A stretch of 39,872 nucleotides of DNA from BD1-7 clade bacterium (GTDB lineage Bacteria > Pseudomonadota > Gammaproteobacteria > Pseudomonadales > DT-91): the NCBI GenBank assembly GCA_902705835.1, contig CACSIN010000001.1, positions 382,650 to 422,521 of the forward strand. Reading direction: 5' to 3'. Both the position numbers and the translations under genes were made by a program. Numbering within the stretch: the stretch's first letter is position 1; each line of letters begins with the position of its first letter. Shown one piece after another: positions 31,301 through 39,872 of this stretch. The notes below the pieces were generated by a model. It was not told the DNA's origin. It saw only the letters and a list, made by a program, of their open reading frames with translations, and ran no database searches.

Positions 31301-34300
31301 AGTGGGCACTGGAGATTGCACCACGATAGCTAAGTCTGCATTTCGTATTGATGGCTTGTTGGCATTTCAGGCTGACGTCGGTGGTGATTTATTTTCATTC
31401 GGTGTGGTCGTAGATGGTGTTCCTAGTGAAGGGCTGGCGATTACCGCATACGCGTTCGACATGGATACCTGCATTAAGTCAGACAACACGGCAGAGATAT
31501 TAGGCACCATTGCCGCCAACATCGATAACCTGAAAGTGGATCAGGTGTTAACCAAAGCCCGTGAAAACAGCTTTGATGAAACGTTTCCCAGCCAGATCCA
31601 AAGTCTGATATCTACCCCTGACGGATTGACACCTGCACGCACTGGTGACTGGCAGGTTAGCGTTTCAGGTTCAGACTTTGACGCCTCACCGCGCTTCAGT
31701 CTCGTGTTTGATGTGCCTATGGGCATTTTGGGGATGTTGTTATCGACCAAAACCGACTTAACAGCCCGCATAATGATTGGTTGGGATCCTCAAGGTAAAG
31801 ACAATAAACAAGTGGGTGCCGTATTGCAGTTACCGTCAGAGGTCGCTGGCCCGGGTGGGTTTGAGTTCCAGGGTATTATCTCAACCAGTTTTGAACGCGT
31901 GGATTTGAATCGCATTACTCTGAGCTCAGGCACCGGTGGTGATGACGTTAAGGTATATGCGCTGTACTTTGTGTATTTTCAAGGCAGCTTGCTGAATCTG
32001 TTGTTTAACTACGACCTGTCGCCAAAAGATTTGGGGTTCTTTGGCGGGCCGACGGATCCAGGCGGCAGTAACTCCCTGTTTTTTGTCGGTAAGTCGACGG
32101 GTAAAGATTGGAAAGGTCCAACCATGAGTGTGACCTTGGAAGACGTACCATCGGCGTTTTTGGGGCGCTCATATGAAATAAAAACAGATCCGACTAACCC
32201 TAATGTTATTAGCGATGCCTATGACAAGCTCAATCCTTTGGTCGAAAAAACGGTCGAGGAATTCATTAATATCGTTTATGCCAACCGTTCACTGTATAAC
32301 GCCGACGCTGGTATTGCGTTCGGATTACAGTTTGACTTCAAGAGCCTGGCGTTAACCGCATTGTTGCATGATTCAAGCTTTTACGGCGCACAGATAAAGA
32401 TCACACCTTCGAAGGATAAAAAAGGTGATGATAGTACCAAGAAGGTTGCGAATGACTCCCACCGTGAACTTAATCATATCCCGATTACCCCAAACAGCGA
32501 CAACGCCAGTGTAATTCTAGCTGAGGACAGTGATGGCGAAGAGAAGATGGGGTTTCTTGATCAGGTCGAAGGTCTGACATTTACTATCATCTACCGCAAG
32601 GTCAGTGATCAGGTCGGTGTGTGGTCTGCCGATATCTATTTGAATTTGGGAACGATCAATATCGGTACCTTTTCGTTATCGCTACCAAACTTCAGTGTTT
32701 CGATCTGGACTAACGGTGACTGGCGTTTTGCCATTGGCTGGCCGTTCACTGGCAGTAATGCACACCCAATCACGATTCAGTTTCAAGCCGGTCCGATTCC
32801 GGTGATTGGCCAGGCAGGTTTCTACTTGGGTAAACTCAGCAGTGCGGCAGCACCGGATCAGTTTGGTGACGAATTTAATTTGATTTGGAGCTTTGGCGCA
32901 GGTGTATCCGGTGGCGTCGGTAAAAAATTCAAGGAAGGGCCTTTGAGCGCTGAAGCGAGCGTTATGCTGTCGTTGATTCCACAAGGTTTTCTGGCGTCAT
33001 TTGATGGCAAGATGACTGATGATGGAGTTGACTATTGGTGGTGGGGTATCGGGTTATCGTTAACCGGTAAGGTTGGTGGCAAGGTCGATTTCAAAATCAT
33101 TGTTGTGCAGGTGTCGTTAACGATTTCTGTTAATTTGGCATTTGCTATCGAAACGGCACACAAAACGCCGCTTACTATGAATGTTACTGTAGAAGCGAAG
33201 GCTTCGATAAAGATTGTTTTTGTAAAAATCAGCTTCTCTTTTAAAACCAAGCTGGATTTATTTACCTTTACTTTTGGCAATGGACCAACGGCCAGTCTCA
33301 GTGGGCCCACGCCGCAGGCTGCAGCAGCGCTGTTTAATAGCTCAGTATTGACGCGCGAAGCAATTCATCATATCCGTCAGACTGGCGACAACACACCACA
33401 CAACTACCGTGCGCCCGGTCCGGCGTTTACTTTTGATATCAACACGACAACGCCGGAAACGATTGTTGTCGATTTCTTGCTACAGACGACGTCTATCAGT
33501 CAAGACGGTTCGACGTGGGCACCACAAGGGGTTGCGACACTGGTGCTTGAATCGGGTGATCAGGCTTCACCTTTTGGCAAGCTCTCGAAAGGGTTGGCAC
33601 AGTGGCTCGTCAGCTCTTATGGCGGTGATGGCAGTTTTGATTCTCAATTAGCAGCGACAGCCGCCGCCTTGGAAGACGGGCGTTTTAATGATGCAGTTGA
33701 ATCAGCACTGTCGGAGATGTTTGTATTCGCCATCAGCGCAGCCGACTACAGTGCCGAAACCGCAACCGTCGGTATGGTTATGCCAACCAGTTTGGTGATT
33801 GCCTATAACAATACCAGCACATTGGCGAATCCACTGCATGCCTGCTTGGCAGATAATCGCTTACCGGGTAACTACGAGCAAATGGTCCATGCCTATTTTG
33901 AGCATGGTCGTTCAGATCTCAACATCAAGGCTACAGAAGACGGTGATGGCTCCATTGCACAAACCCTGTTTGATGGTTATTTCGTTGTCTTGAGCCAACA
34001 GCTGATCCAACTGTTGATTGAAACCGGTGCGCCAGATTTAGATACGGCATTGTCAGAGATCAGTTTGAGCGATCTGGGTGGATTTGTATCGCGCTTTATC
34101 ATGGGGGGAGTTCGGTTACCTGATCCTACTGATCCGAATGTATTGACCGCATTGTATCTGTTGACCAGCCAGCAATTTGGCTTACAAAAATCCGGTGATA
34201 ATTGGGTGCTGGATGCGGCGATCAAGGAGACTGGCGATACGCCTGACTGGATTACAGTTGCTTCCGATACCACCTCTCGCTTAGATGATAGCATGGTGCA

Positions 34301-37300
34301 TACCATCGGGCCGCAGAGCCAACCATGGACCATTGAAGCGTTACCTCCGCTAGCCCTTGAAACACCGCATTATCCGATTAACAACAATACTAACTGGCAG
34401 AAGGGTGATGGTGTCGAGCGCATTATTAACTTGCTGTCCGAAGACATAAAACAAGGCATTTTTGATTGGCAGAATGCTCAATCTAATGACGGTGGCCCCT
34501 GGCTATCGCTGGTGCTTCAGAGCGGTGATGATACCGGTGGCCAGGCCGATCTTTCTGCACCGGGTACGCCCTGGGAGGCCTCGGCAGCATTATCATTATC
34601 TGTGGAATTAGCAGGTATACCCGATGGCTCTGGCGAACCGGGGGCTATTTTGCCGAATATATTCTCAATATTGGGCACGAATGAGGCCGACAGAACCTTA
34701 TTGCAGGACCTTCTGGATGACGTTGAGGCCGGATTAGCAACCATAGATTTTGCTGACTTGTTAGCCAGTGCCAGTCGCGGAAATTGGGAATCCACAAAAG
34801 CGCCGGAAGTTTTGGTGCGGACCGATTTATCAACCAACAGCTTGCCGCCTGCAATGACAACAGACGATGGCGAAGGTGGTACTCAAGGGTGCGCTAACTA
34901 TGCAAAACCGGCAGAGGGTGGTGATGAACTGATTCGTTTCTTGCGTCTGATTTGGGAGGTCTCTGTTAACCACAGCACAGGCTTCTTCCTACAAGTGGAT
35001 GGGCTTGACCTTAGTCAGTTCGAAACTGGGCCTGCTAATTTCACTTTATTAATCGGTTTTGGAGAGACTGGAAGTACTGTTGCTGCTAAGGGCTATCAGA
35101 ACGCGTTAGTGGGCAAAAAACCGGATGCGGACTCCGGTATCTTTGCTACATTGGCTTCGGATGACGACGGTACGCCGATTCAGGCGTATGTATCAGCCTA
35201 TCCCGGTGGTGATGTCGGATGGAATATCAGCTGGCAAGATGCACCCGACGAGGCAGCAGCGGATAGTGGTGATTACTTGCTTAGTTTGTATCAGATGGCC
35301 AGCTATCGTATCGAAGCGATTAACGATAAGCCTGTCGACAATCCATGGAGCCGGCCACTGAACGCTGAAAATACAACCCCGGAAGGTAGTGACCAAACCC
35401 AGTGGAACTTCCACACGGTGATTTCCAACGACCAATTAAACACGTCAGGCAATCGTTATGCATCTGTCGGCGATACGATTAATGTCGCCATATCGATGGA
35501 AGATGTTTTTGGTAATAGCTTGCCAGATTCGATGGTGCGCACAATCGATCTGGACATTGTCTATAACGACAATATTCAAGGAATCAGTGATTGGCCTGGT
35601 TCACAGGCCAGCTATGTCATCACAAATGACAAGGGCGTTATTCTGTCGCTTAATCTGGCATTCGATCCAACGATTGTTCAGGATAGTGATGGCAATGTCG
35701 ATCCAGACCAGCTGGCGCGAACGGTGGAACAATATGCGTTGATCAAGGATCAGCTGATGGATCCGAATATGAATGCCGGTATCAGTACCGCAGAGATACT
35801 GAATAGCGGCCTCATCATCAAACAGATCGATCAATCAACAGTGATATCTGGCCTTGTCGCCTATATCGATGGGATTTCGGCCTGGTTAGCCACAGGAACA
35901 ACGGGCACGGCTCCCGCTGCGTCCATATTGTCTGCCTTTTTGGAAAAAGACTATCCGACGAACTGGCCGGGAGACTTGCAACAATTGACCGTCTCATTGG
36001 CACTGACACGTGATCATGTTACTGATGATATTGCTGAAAAAATGCCTGATGTGCGCCATGTATCGACACCGGTGCAACCGGTCGAACAAGCCAGCACTGA
36101 AGAAGATCCGTCAGGATTAACCAGTTTTGCGGATAATTTTGAGTTGGCTTACTTTCCGTTTGATGGCAGTCAGGGCGTCATCAAAGTTGCCACCGGTACG
36201 GATAACGATATTACCAGCCAGACGTTTGGCCGGCGCAGTATCTGGATTCAACGTTGGAGTGATAATCAGGGAACGTCGGTAAAAATCCTCAATGACGATG
36301 ATCATCCGCCGATTTTTTATGCGCCTCCACCGTTGAGTACGCAATTGATTACCCGAACAGTCGACGATTTGCGTAATTATTCAGATCCCGACAACTGGAC
36401 ACCACACAGCCAGGTTTTCAGCAGTATTGATTTGGATGTTTGGGGAGAAAACTTCCTGGCGACGGTTGAAACACTGTTTAGTCCGACAAAATCGACGGCG
36501 ACGGCGGACGCTTCAACACCACAAACACCACTTTATGATCCGTTTGTAGCGAATAAAGAGTCGCTTGCCGAATCTGTCTCATCAAGCATTGAGTATGTTT
36601 ATGATGAGGCCGAAGGCACTGGCGATCCGTCATCGGCTCGTGAAACCTGGAGACAGGCGTTGCTGCGCACGTTGAATAACGATTATGGGTTTTCAACACT
36701 CACACAGCTAGAAGCGCTTGTGAAACTCAACGGTGAGATTGAGCCTGATGGTGATCCGAATAATCCACCTCTTTTATTCGGTGCGGTTGAAGCAGCAGGG
36801 GGCTCGGATGACAAGGCGTTACCTTACGCGCTAACACCGGCAACCTTGCCCTTGACGCAAGGCACTAACTGGTTAAATACGCTGGTGTCTGCAAGAGATC
36901 CGTCGGCGCAGAGAGCATTCACGCTGGATCTGGATTATCAAGTCAATCAAATCGAACACCACCGTGATGGGTTGGCAGCGAAATGCGGCTATACACCGTC
37001 GAATTGGTTGACCTTTATTCTGCAGCAAAACCCTGCCGAAATGCCACAAGGTCAGGATAACACGCTGACTCAACCGATTGGCACGACACGTATTCCGATT
37101 CCATTAAGAACCTATCCGCCATTACCTAAGTTGTTGCAGGCTGCGGCAACCAAGTCGGCAGAAATTACCACAATCGCTGATGCCATGACGTGGAATCTGG
37201 ATTTGACCATTGAGCGATCTAACGCAGATCAGGACACATTAAATCTGCTGTTGAGCTTTAATGAACAACAAAATGCGTTTGATATTGAAACACCGACCCT

Positions 37301-38324
37301 AATGCAGTCGATTGATCGGTCAGCACCAAAAGATCTGGTAGAGGCCCTAGCACGATTTGAGTATGAATATCCGCAGTTAGCTCCGTATATTGATGCGATA
37401 GTGACTAACCCCACTGATCAGTCCATCGCAGCAATGCAGGAGTTTTCCAGCCTGATTGGCAATGTTGCAACAGCGTGGGCGAGTTGGGTATCTCCGCAGG
37501 CTTTAACGGCAAATACATTGTCCGCCAAAGCGGGAGGGGACCCAGAAGTCTGGCATTTTGCCATTCAGGATGTTGAAAACAGTACAGACCTGCAAGTGAA
37601 GGCCTCTTGGTCGATTGGTGATTCTGCGCCACCATGGCCGACAATTGAAGGTTATTCTCTCAGCGGTAGCCCGGATGCCAATACGGCGATTTATACGCCG
37701 GACTCGGATCGTTTGCAGACACTGAAGGTGAGTTGGCGGAATTTTTATGTGCTCGATTATCAGAATGTTGTGCCACAAGCTTACACCGAGCGTAACCGCA
37801 ACCTGGCTTTGCCTCCGCAAGATACGAATCCGAATTTCATTTATCGTACAGAGACCGTGAGCTGGCCAACACCGATTGTGCCGCTTCTGGTCGGAGAAAC
37901 AGTAATGACGTACCCGTCAGGTGACAGCCTGTCGTCAGCGATTAATACAATGTTGTTATCCATGATGACACCTCCAGAAGGTAGCCAGACAAATGGGTCG
38001 AGTACACAGTTAGCTTATGAATCCGCGATTGAATACCGTTACGCCGTTATGGCAAATAAAGGTGATACAACCTATGCGCAGTTACCTGTCTTTTTGTTAG
38101 AGCAGACGGTTAGCAACGATGAGACGTCAACAGCTGCAAAAGCAATCGCCGATAACCTCAAGCTGTGGCAACAAAATACGCAAGCGTCATCGACCTCGAG
38201 TAGCTTGAAATTTGTGCCAACGGTATTTGCAACAACGATCGTATCTGATTCAGATAGATTACCGTTGGTACAATTTGCGGGATTGGCGATTAATATTCCC
38301 GATGATAAAAGTTGGTGGGATTAA
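28338..38324 (+). CDS. Giant protein of 3328 residues, function unknown
   Basis: I do not recognise a named function. The start is ATG 28338 with AAGGAG 7 bp upstream; the frame is open to 28305, but that GTG lies inside a hairpin. Residues 1-115 repeat the small domain of proteins A and C. There is no signal peptide, no clear membrane helix, and no RTX, cadherin or Ig-type repeat that I can see. The protein is Asp/Thr/Ser-rich and beta-rich. A central block (about 1407-1650) has strongly alternating hydrophobic strands, including VGVWSADIYLNLG, GPLSAEASVML, YWWWGIGLSLTGKVGGKVDF, VVQVSLTISVNLAFAI and KIVFVKISFSFKTKLDLFTF. The C-terminal part (about 3137-3185) has NPNFIYRTETVSWPTPIVPL, and the protein ends DDKSWWD. 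Likely cytoplasmic, or exported by a non-Sec route; a structural or assembly role is only a guess. At nearly 10 kb with no frameshift it is clearly maintained. Confidence 0.85.
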   Translation: MSASTYVLNGTDKTTDIRINGGNYQSMSALNLQTGSLDQTTKFLLDRNPAPGTLGLGENEVIVKINGTITTYTVTLADSILITFDVQLIVFENTIEPKNTISTEGFTVTLTSQSNATLAISEAQQTTRCVRHLNAFATSAAETLQFTRIATNEKAALYQSDLNPTKSGTLAFTFFYRFADGSDAPEVLSLQASYDDKGAYVFTDDNIASESLLTELNSVLTSDSLGYSRVAWRRNSDDYNVIQVSVVAAIVANANFEIGTWNLLLAERATLTLEAETQSIVIQNVSGEQNLVVQVKETGVPQPVGSNPSEVLIPLAGDQRGSMILAWDWGHYSLSQHYGGSQRLFFGNSTEKAEVAQYPLFIPAPDPGPFADIDLYFHVYLQPLAELDDNRTRFSLDLQQENKLTAHYLSTTTNTPVSLTPDSNAAMTAGFGWAINAGDEASDRYLCPVGAYAVVGDGAEKRLQIRGGVSGTEYVLVEANDVLTFKSRQPAFAQGYTPDGSAPVKLDDTLTTSWVEVSLRQQQATADGTLIDTSYCAQSSASTYFGAELNPSYQYPIAVGASLLRFSEPTDLTLFPMLPYGGVFYSDADQGIESPNPDLSADNLDAIEQQLIAPLRRSTLQPFFDAVYGPIFFDTSTSTALEGGYARTPLGLVAGLNTSVAAPTPAGTIKDIILATSPQIQNQRLVLTANDSGVVNPVFSNNTLNDTLFMVATDADALAPFANEIKLGDFTYEVNLGNQTNQAIAIFKFIPGVSARTLINDTYAWTSLTGDTPDADVQKRLQAYIQAADEGGDLFEAFRQMIDNPNWNGLLIFNCPLDYQALPLDIQILLGGICGQLRAHHFGVNINRVGADGANVEYSSLFSVINYESIFGDCNPPSQTGDPSFQVLKLNVRYANSKLAVFDSQIAFSIQRLFESQVTLSVCPPTDYKDTGTIVIDGVYTLNEDGTGSLVFATTDLRSYTYDADSDTYTPLTAQSVTNAALVPVTRKVGTGDCTTIAKSAFRIDGLLAFQADVGGDLFSFGVVVDGVPSEGLAITAYAFDMDTCIKSDNTAEILGTIAANIDNLKVDQVLTKARENSFDETFPSQIQSLISTPDGLTPARTGDWQVSVSGSDFDASPRFSLVFDVPMGILGMLLSTKTDLTARIMIGWDPQGKDNKQVGAVLQLPSEVAGPGGFEFQGIISTSFERVDLNRITLSSGTGGDDVKVYALYFVYFQGSLLNLLFNYDLSPKDLGFFGGPTDPGGSNSLFFVGKSTGKDWKGPTMSVTLEDVPSAFLGRSYEIKTDPTNPNVISDAYDKLNPLVEKTVEEFINIVYANRSLYNADAGIAFGLQFDFKSLALTALLHDSSFYGAQIKITPSKDKKGDDSTKKVANDSHRELNHIPITPNSDNASVILAEDSDGEEKMGFLDQVEGLTFTIIYRKVSDQVGVWSADIYLNLGTINIGTFSLSLPNFSVSIWTNGDWRFAIGWPFTGSNAHPITIQFQAGPIPVIGQAGFYLGKLSSAAAPDQFGDEFNLIWSFGAGVSGGVGKKFKEGPLSAEASVMLSLIPQGFLASFDGKMTDDGVDYWWWGIGLSLTGKVGGKVDFKIIVVQVSLTISVNLAFAIETAHKTPLTMNVTVEAKASIKIVFVKISFSFKTKLDLFTFTFGNGPTASLSGPTPQAAAALFNSSVLTREAIHHIRQTGDNTPHNYRAPGPAFTFDINTTTPETIVVDFLLQTTSISQDGSTWAPQGVATLVLESGDQASPFGKLSKGLAQWLVSSYGGDGSFDSQLAATAAALEDGRFNDAVESALSEMFVFAISAADYSAETATVGMVMPTSLVIAYNNTSTLANPLHACLADNRLPGNYEQMVHAYFEHGRSDLNIKATEDGDGSIAQTLFDGYFVVLSQQLIQLLIETGAPDLDTALSEISLSDLGGFVSRFIMGGVRLPDPTDPNVLTALYLLTSQQFGLQKSGDNWVLDAAIKETGDTPDWITVASDTTSRLDDSMVHTIGPQSQPWTIEALPPLALETPHYPINNNTNWQKGDGVERIINLLSEDIKQGIFDWQNAQSNDGGPWLSLVLQSGDDTGGQADLSAPGTPWEASAALSLSVELAGIPDGSGEPGAILPNIFSILGTNEADRTLLQDLLDDVEAGLATIDFADLLASASRGNWESTKAPEVLVRTDLSTNSLPPAMTTDDGEGGTQGCANYAKPAEGGDELIRFLRLIWEVSVNHSTGFFLQVDGLDLSQFETGPANFTLLIGFGETGSTVAAKGYQNALVGKKPDADSGIFATLASDDDGTPIQAYVSAYPGGDVGWNISWQDAPDEAAADSGDYLLSLYQMASYRIEAINDKPVDNPWSRPLNAENTTPEGSDQTQWNFHTVISNDQLNTSGNRYASVGDTINVAISMEDVFGNSLPDSMVRTIDLDIVYNDNIQGISDWPGSQASYVITNDKGVILSLNLAFDPTIVQDSDGNVDPDQLARTVEQYALIKDQLMDPNMNAGISTAEILNSGLIIKQIDQSTVISGLVAYIDGISAWLATGTTGTAPAASILSAFLEKDYPTNWPGDLQQLTVSLALTRDHVTDDIAEKMPDVRHVSTPVQPVEQASTEEDPSGLTSFADNFELAYFPFDGSQGVIKVATGTDNDITSQTFGRRSIWIQRWSDNQGTSVKILNDDDHPPIFYAPPPLSTQLITRTVDDLRNYSDPDNWTPHSQVFSSIDLDVWGENFLATVETLFSPTKSTATADASTPQTPLYDPFVANKESLAESVSSSIEYVYDEAEGTGDPSSARETWRQALLRTLNNDYGFSTLTQLEALVKLNGEIEPDGDPNNPPLLFGAVEAAGGSDDKALPYALTPATLPLTQGTNWLNTLVSARDPSAQRAFTLDLDYQVNQIEHHRDGLAAKCGYTPSNWLTFILQQNPAEMPQGQDNTLTQPIGTTRIPIPLRTYPPLPKLLQAAATKSAEITTIADAMTWNLDLTIERSNADQDTLNLLLSFNEQQNAFDIETPTLMQSIDRSAPKDLVEALARFEYEYPQLAPYIDAIVTNPTDQSIAAMQEFSSLIGNVATAWASWVSPQALTANTLSAKAGGDPEVWHFAIQDVENSTDLQVKASWSIGDSAPPWPTIEGYSLSGSPDANTAIYTPDSDRLQTLKVSWRNFYVLDYQNVVPQAYTERNRNLALPPQDTNPNFIYRTETVSWPTPIVPLLVGETVMTYPSGDSLSSAINTMLLSMMTPPEGSQTNGSSTQLAYESAIEYRYAVMANKGDTTYAQLPVFLLEQTVSNDETSTAAKAIADNLKLWQQNTQASSTSSSLKFVPTVFATTIVSDSDRLPLVQFAGLAINIPDDKSWWD

Positions 38325-38559
38325 TCAGCAGGCTAATCTAACGGAGAGCAATGGCTGTGGTGGGCTATTGCATCTTTGTACGTTTGAATTAGCAAATGTT
38401 TTGAGCAGTGTTGAGATGGCACGGGCGCAAAAATAGAAGAGTCTATAGGAGACGCGTAAAGTCAGAGGAAGTGGGGGAGTAAAGAAGAAATAAAAACACA
38501 AAATTCGAAAAATAAAGTAACAGCGATAGACGATAAAACACTAAAGAATTAGGAAAGAA

Positions 38560-38588
38560 AAAAAGTGCTCCTACCGGAACACTTTTTT
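38560..38588. terminator. Bidirectional terminator between the giant gene and the FKBP gene
   Basis: GTGCTCC (38565-38571) pairs with GGAACAC (38576-38582) with one C-A mismatch and a TACC loop. It is flanked by an A-run on the left and six T on the right, so it can end transcripts from either side. It lies 236 bp after the giant gene and about 70 bp after the stop of the convergent FKBP gene. The rest of the 331-bp gap (38325-38655) is purine-rich on the plus strand and holds no gene I can support. Confidence 0.8.
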
Positions 38589-38655
38589 ATAAGTGTGAAT
38601 TATCGGAAGTTCGAAGAAAATTCACACCATCTATCGGTCATACAAAAACGCAGAA

Positions 38656-39426
38656 TTACTGTGGTTTTTCGTCAGCAGGTGCGTTTTGGTTTTGTGCTTC
38701 CGGATCAACGATTTCCAACAGTTCAACTTCAAATACGAGTGTTTCGTTAGGGCCAATCTTGGCGCCTGCGCCGCCTTCACCGTAGGCCAAGTCAGCAGGG
38801 ATGAAAAGTTCGTACTTTGAACCAACAGGCATCAGCTGCAGAGCTTCTGTCCAGCCAGGAATAACTGCACCAACACCAAAGGTTGCTGGCTGGTTACGGC
38901 TGTAAGAGCTATCAAACTCGTCACCGTCTAACAGTGTTCCACGGTAGTGAACAACAACGGTATCGTCAGCAGTTGGTTTTTTGCCTTTACCTTCAGTAAC
39001 GACTTTATACTGCAGGCCAGAGTCGGTGGTTTTTACACCGTCTTTCTTAGCGTTTTCAGCCAGGAACTTGTCGCCTTCAGTTTTGTTTTCGTCAGCAGCG
39101 GTTTTACGCTCAGACATTTGCTTTTCCATTTGCTCTTGCTGGAAAGCCTGCATCGCTTGCATGATGCTTTGCTGATCTAGTGCTGGCTCATTGCCTTCAA
39201 AACCATCTGCCAGACCTTTTTCGAACGCGGTTTTATCCAGTTCGATGTTTTGCTGACGGAAGTTGCTGGAGATGTTAAGGCCAATGCCGTAGCTAACTTT
39301 AGCAACGTTGCTGTCCAGAGTTACCGCTGGTGCTTCAGCTTGGGTTGGCTCCGCTGGCTTCTGCTCGTTACAGGCTGTCAGTGCGACAGAGGCAGCGATA
39401 ACACCTGCCAGAATTGTTTTATTCAT
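38656..39426 (-). CDS. FKBP-type peptidyl-prolyl cis-trans isomerase, lipoprotein
   Basis: The enzyme catalyses proline isomerisation and probably acts as a periplasmic folding helper anchored to a membrane. The ATG at 39424-39426 gives MNKTILAGVIAASVALTACN, a lipoprotein signal with lipobox LTAC and Cys19, and Asn at +2 favours the outer membrane. GGAG lies 7 bp upstream; an in-frame ATG four codons earlier lacks this fit. Residues 40-125 form a helical FKBP_N dimerisation domain (VSYGIGLNISSNF ... QEQMEKQMSERK). Residues 154-240 form the FKBP domain with VVVHYRGTLLDGDEFDSS, VIPGWTEALQLMPVGSKYEL and IPADLAYGEGGAG. The protein has 256 residues, close to FkpA and Mip. It is convergent with the giant gene. 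Confidence 0.94.
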   Translation of the reverse strand: MNKTILAGVIAASVALTACNEQKPAEPTQAEAPAVTLDSNVAKVSYGIGLNISSNFRQQNIELDKTAFEKGLADGFEGNEPALDQQSIMQAMQAFQQEQMEKQMSERKTAADENKTEGDKFLAENAKKDGVKTTDSGLQYKVVTEGKGKKPTADDTVVVHYRGTLLDGDEFDSSYSRNQPATFGVGAVIPGWTEALQLMPVGSKYELFIPADLAYGEGGAGAKIGPNETLVFEVELLEIVDPEAQNQNAPADEKPQ

Positions 39427-39535
39427 GAATTGCTCCAAATTCCAATGGTTGTCATTCTTATGTAAGCGCTTAGTCTAGCATTGCTTCACAGTTAACCTAA
39501 ACAGCACTACAAAATATAGGAAAAATGTTAATTAT

Positions 39536-39872
39536 TTAATATTGTGCTTGTTGCTCCGCACGCTTGTTCATCAAAGTTTGAACCTGCTTCGCATCGTTGA
39601 TCAGTTTCTTGGTTGATGCGCCGTCCAACGTTAGTGGGTTGGCGCTTCGTGATGTCGTTTGTTCTTTCGCATCGCTGTTTTTCTGTTCCTGGTAACTATT
39701 GAGTATCTTGCTTAGTTTTTGGTCAGGTTTTGGCATCGATAATGAACGGTCGGTGATTTCAACCAGCTCAGCGTTTATTCCTGGCCCTGGGTGTCGTTGT
39801 GAAAACTGCAAATTGCCGTGTTTATCCTGCCAGCGATAGACCATCACTTTCTGGCGACCCGTAATGGTGTCG
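39536..39872 (-). CDS. DUF4124-like protein, N-terminal part missing at the window edge
   Basis: The visible part ends ...MNKRAEQQAQY and contains VMVYRWQDKHGNLQFSQRHP, the aromatic [VI]Y[RK]W.D..G...[FY]S pattern of DUF4124 domains, which are found in exported proteobacterial proteins of unknown role. The frame stays open upstream of the GTG/ATG pair at 39842-39847, reading DTITGRQK up to the window edge. The true start is therefore probably outside the window and I annotate it as partial. The C-terminal half is Lys/Gln/Ser-rich with a probable helix. The 109-bp gap to the FKBP gene should hold the FKBP promoter. Confidence 0.75.
   Translation of the reverse strand, partial: DTITGRQKVMVYRWQDKHGNLQFSQRHPGPGINAELVEITDRSLSMPKPDQKLSKILNSYQEQKNSDAKEQTTSRSANPLTLDGASTKKLINDAKQVQTLMNKRAEQQAQY

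Noticed and set aside
32458-32480. SHRELNH in the giant protein, resembling a zinc metalloprotease motif
   Set aside because: The spacing is HxExxH, not HExxH, and no supporting third ligand or protease context was seen.
38935-38952. TGTTCCAC and GTGAACA resembling parS arms
   Set aside because: The centre is ACGGTAG-like with the wrong spacing and lacks CACGTG; it lies in conserved FKBP coding sequence.

Overview
This window looks like the replication-origin neighbourhood of a gammaproteobacterial chromosome, most like the marine Oceanospirillales/Pseudomonas side of the class. The evidence is the gene order dnaN-dnaA // rpmH-rnpA-yidD-yidC-mnmE // mnmG-rsmG-parA-parB // atpIBEFHAGDC-glmU-glmS, plus a RegB/RegA (RoxS/RoxR-type) redox two-component pair. 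The genus cannot be fixed from the sequence alone.

Layout. (1) 1-2214, minus strand: the start of dnaN and all of dnaA, which has an unusually long linker. (2) 2215-3182: a gene-free, AT-rich gap with one perfect DnaA box and the rpmH promoter. (3) 3183-7298, plus strand: ribosomal protein L34, RNase P protein, YidD, the YidC insertase and the MnmE tRNA-modification GTPase. (4) 7299-8035: a second gene-free gap with four DnaA-box-like 9-mers and an AT-rich tandem repeat. Base skew changes sign around it, so I think this gap, next to mnmG as in E. coli, is the better oriC candidate. (5) 8036-12311: mnmG, rsmG and the parAB segregation genes. (6) 12375-19745: a complete F1Fo ATP synthase operon with a promoter and a terminator, then glmU-glmS, the UDP-GlcNAc precursor pathway. 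(7) 23301-26175: an outer-membrane channel-like gene diverging from a RegB/RegA-like kinase and regulator. A perfect palindrome with GCGNC half-sites lies between them.

(8) 26176-38324 is the accessory part and the most unusual segment. After 830 bp of AT-rich DNA come three small plus-strand genes and then one gene for a 3328-residue protein of unknown function. Two of the small proteins and the first ~115 residues of the giant share one small, probably beta-rich domain; the third small protein looks like a diverged copy. None has a signal peptide. The four genes have close spacing and good ribosome binding sites. A 9-bp hairpin sits just before the ribosome binding site of the giant, and a bidirectional terminator follows it. 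I cannot assign a function; this is the best candidate here for an undescribed system.

(9) 38656-39872, minus strand: an FKBP-type peptidyl-prolyl isomerase lipoprotein and a DUF4124-like gene cut by the window edge.

No tRNA, rRNA, CRISPR array, transposase or integrase was seen. Start sites differ from the longest open frame for dnaA, rpmH, mnmE, atpB, atpG, the channel-like gene, the response regulator, the second small cassette gene, the giant gene and the FKBP gene; reasons are given in each entry.
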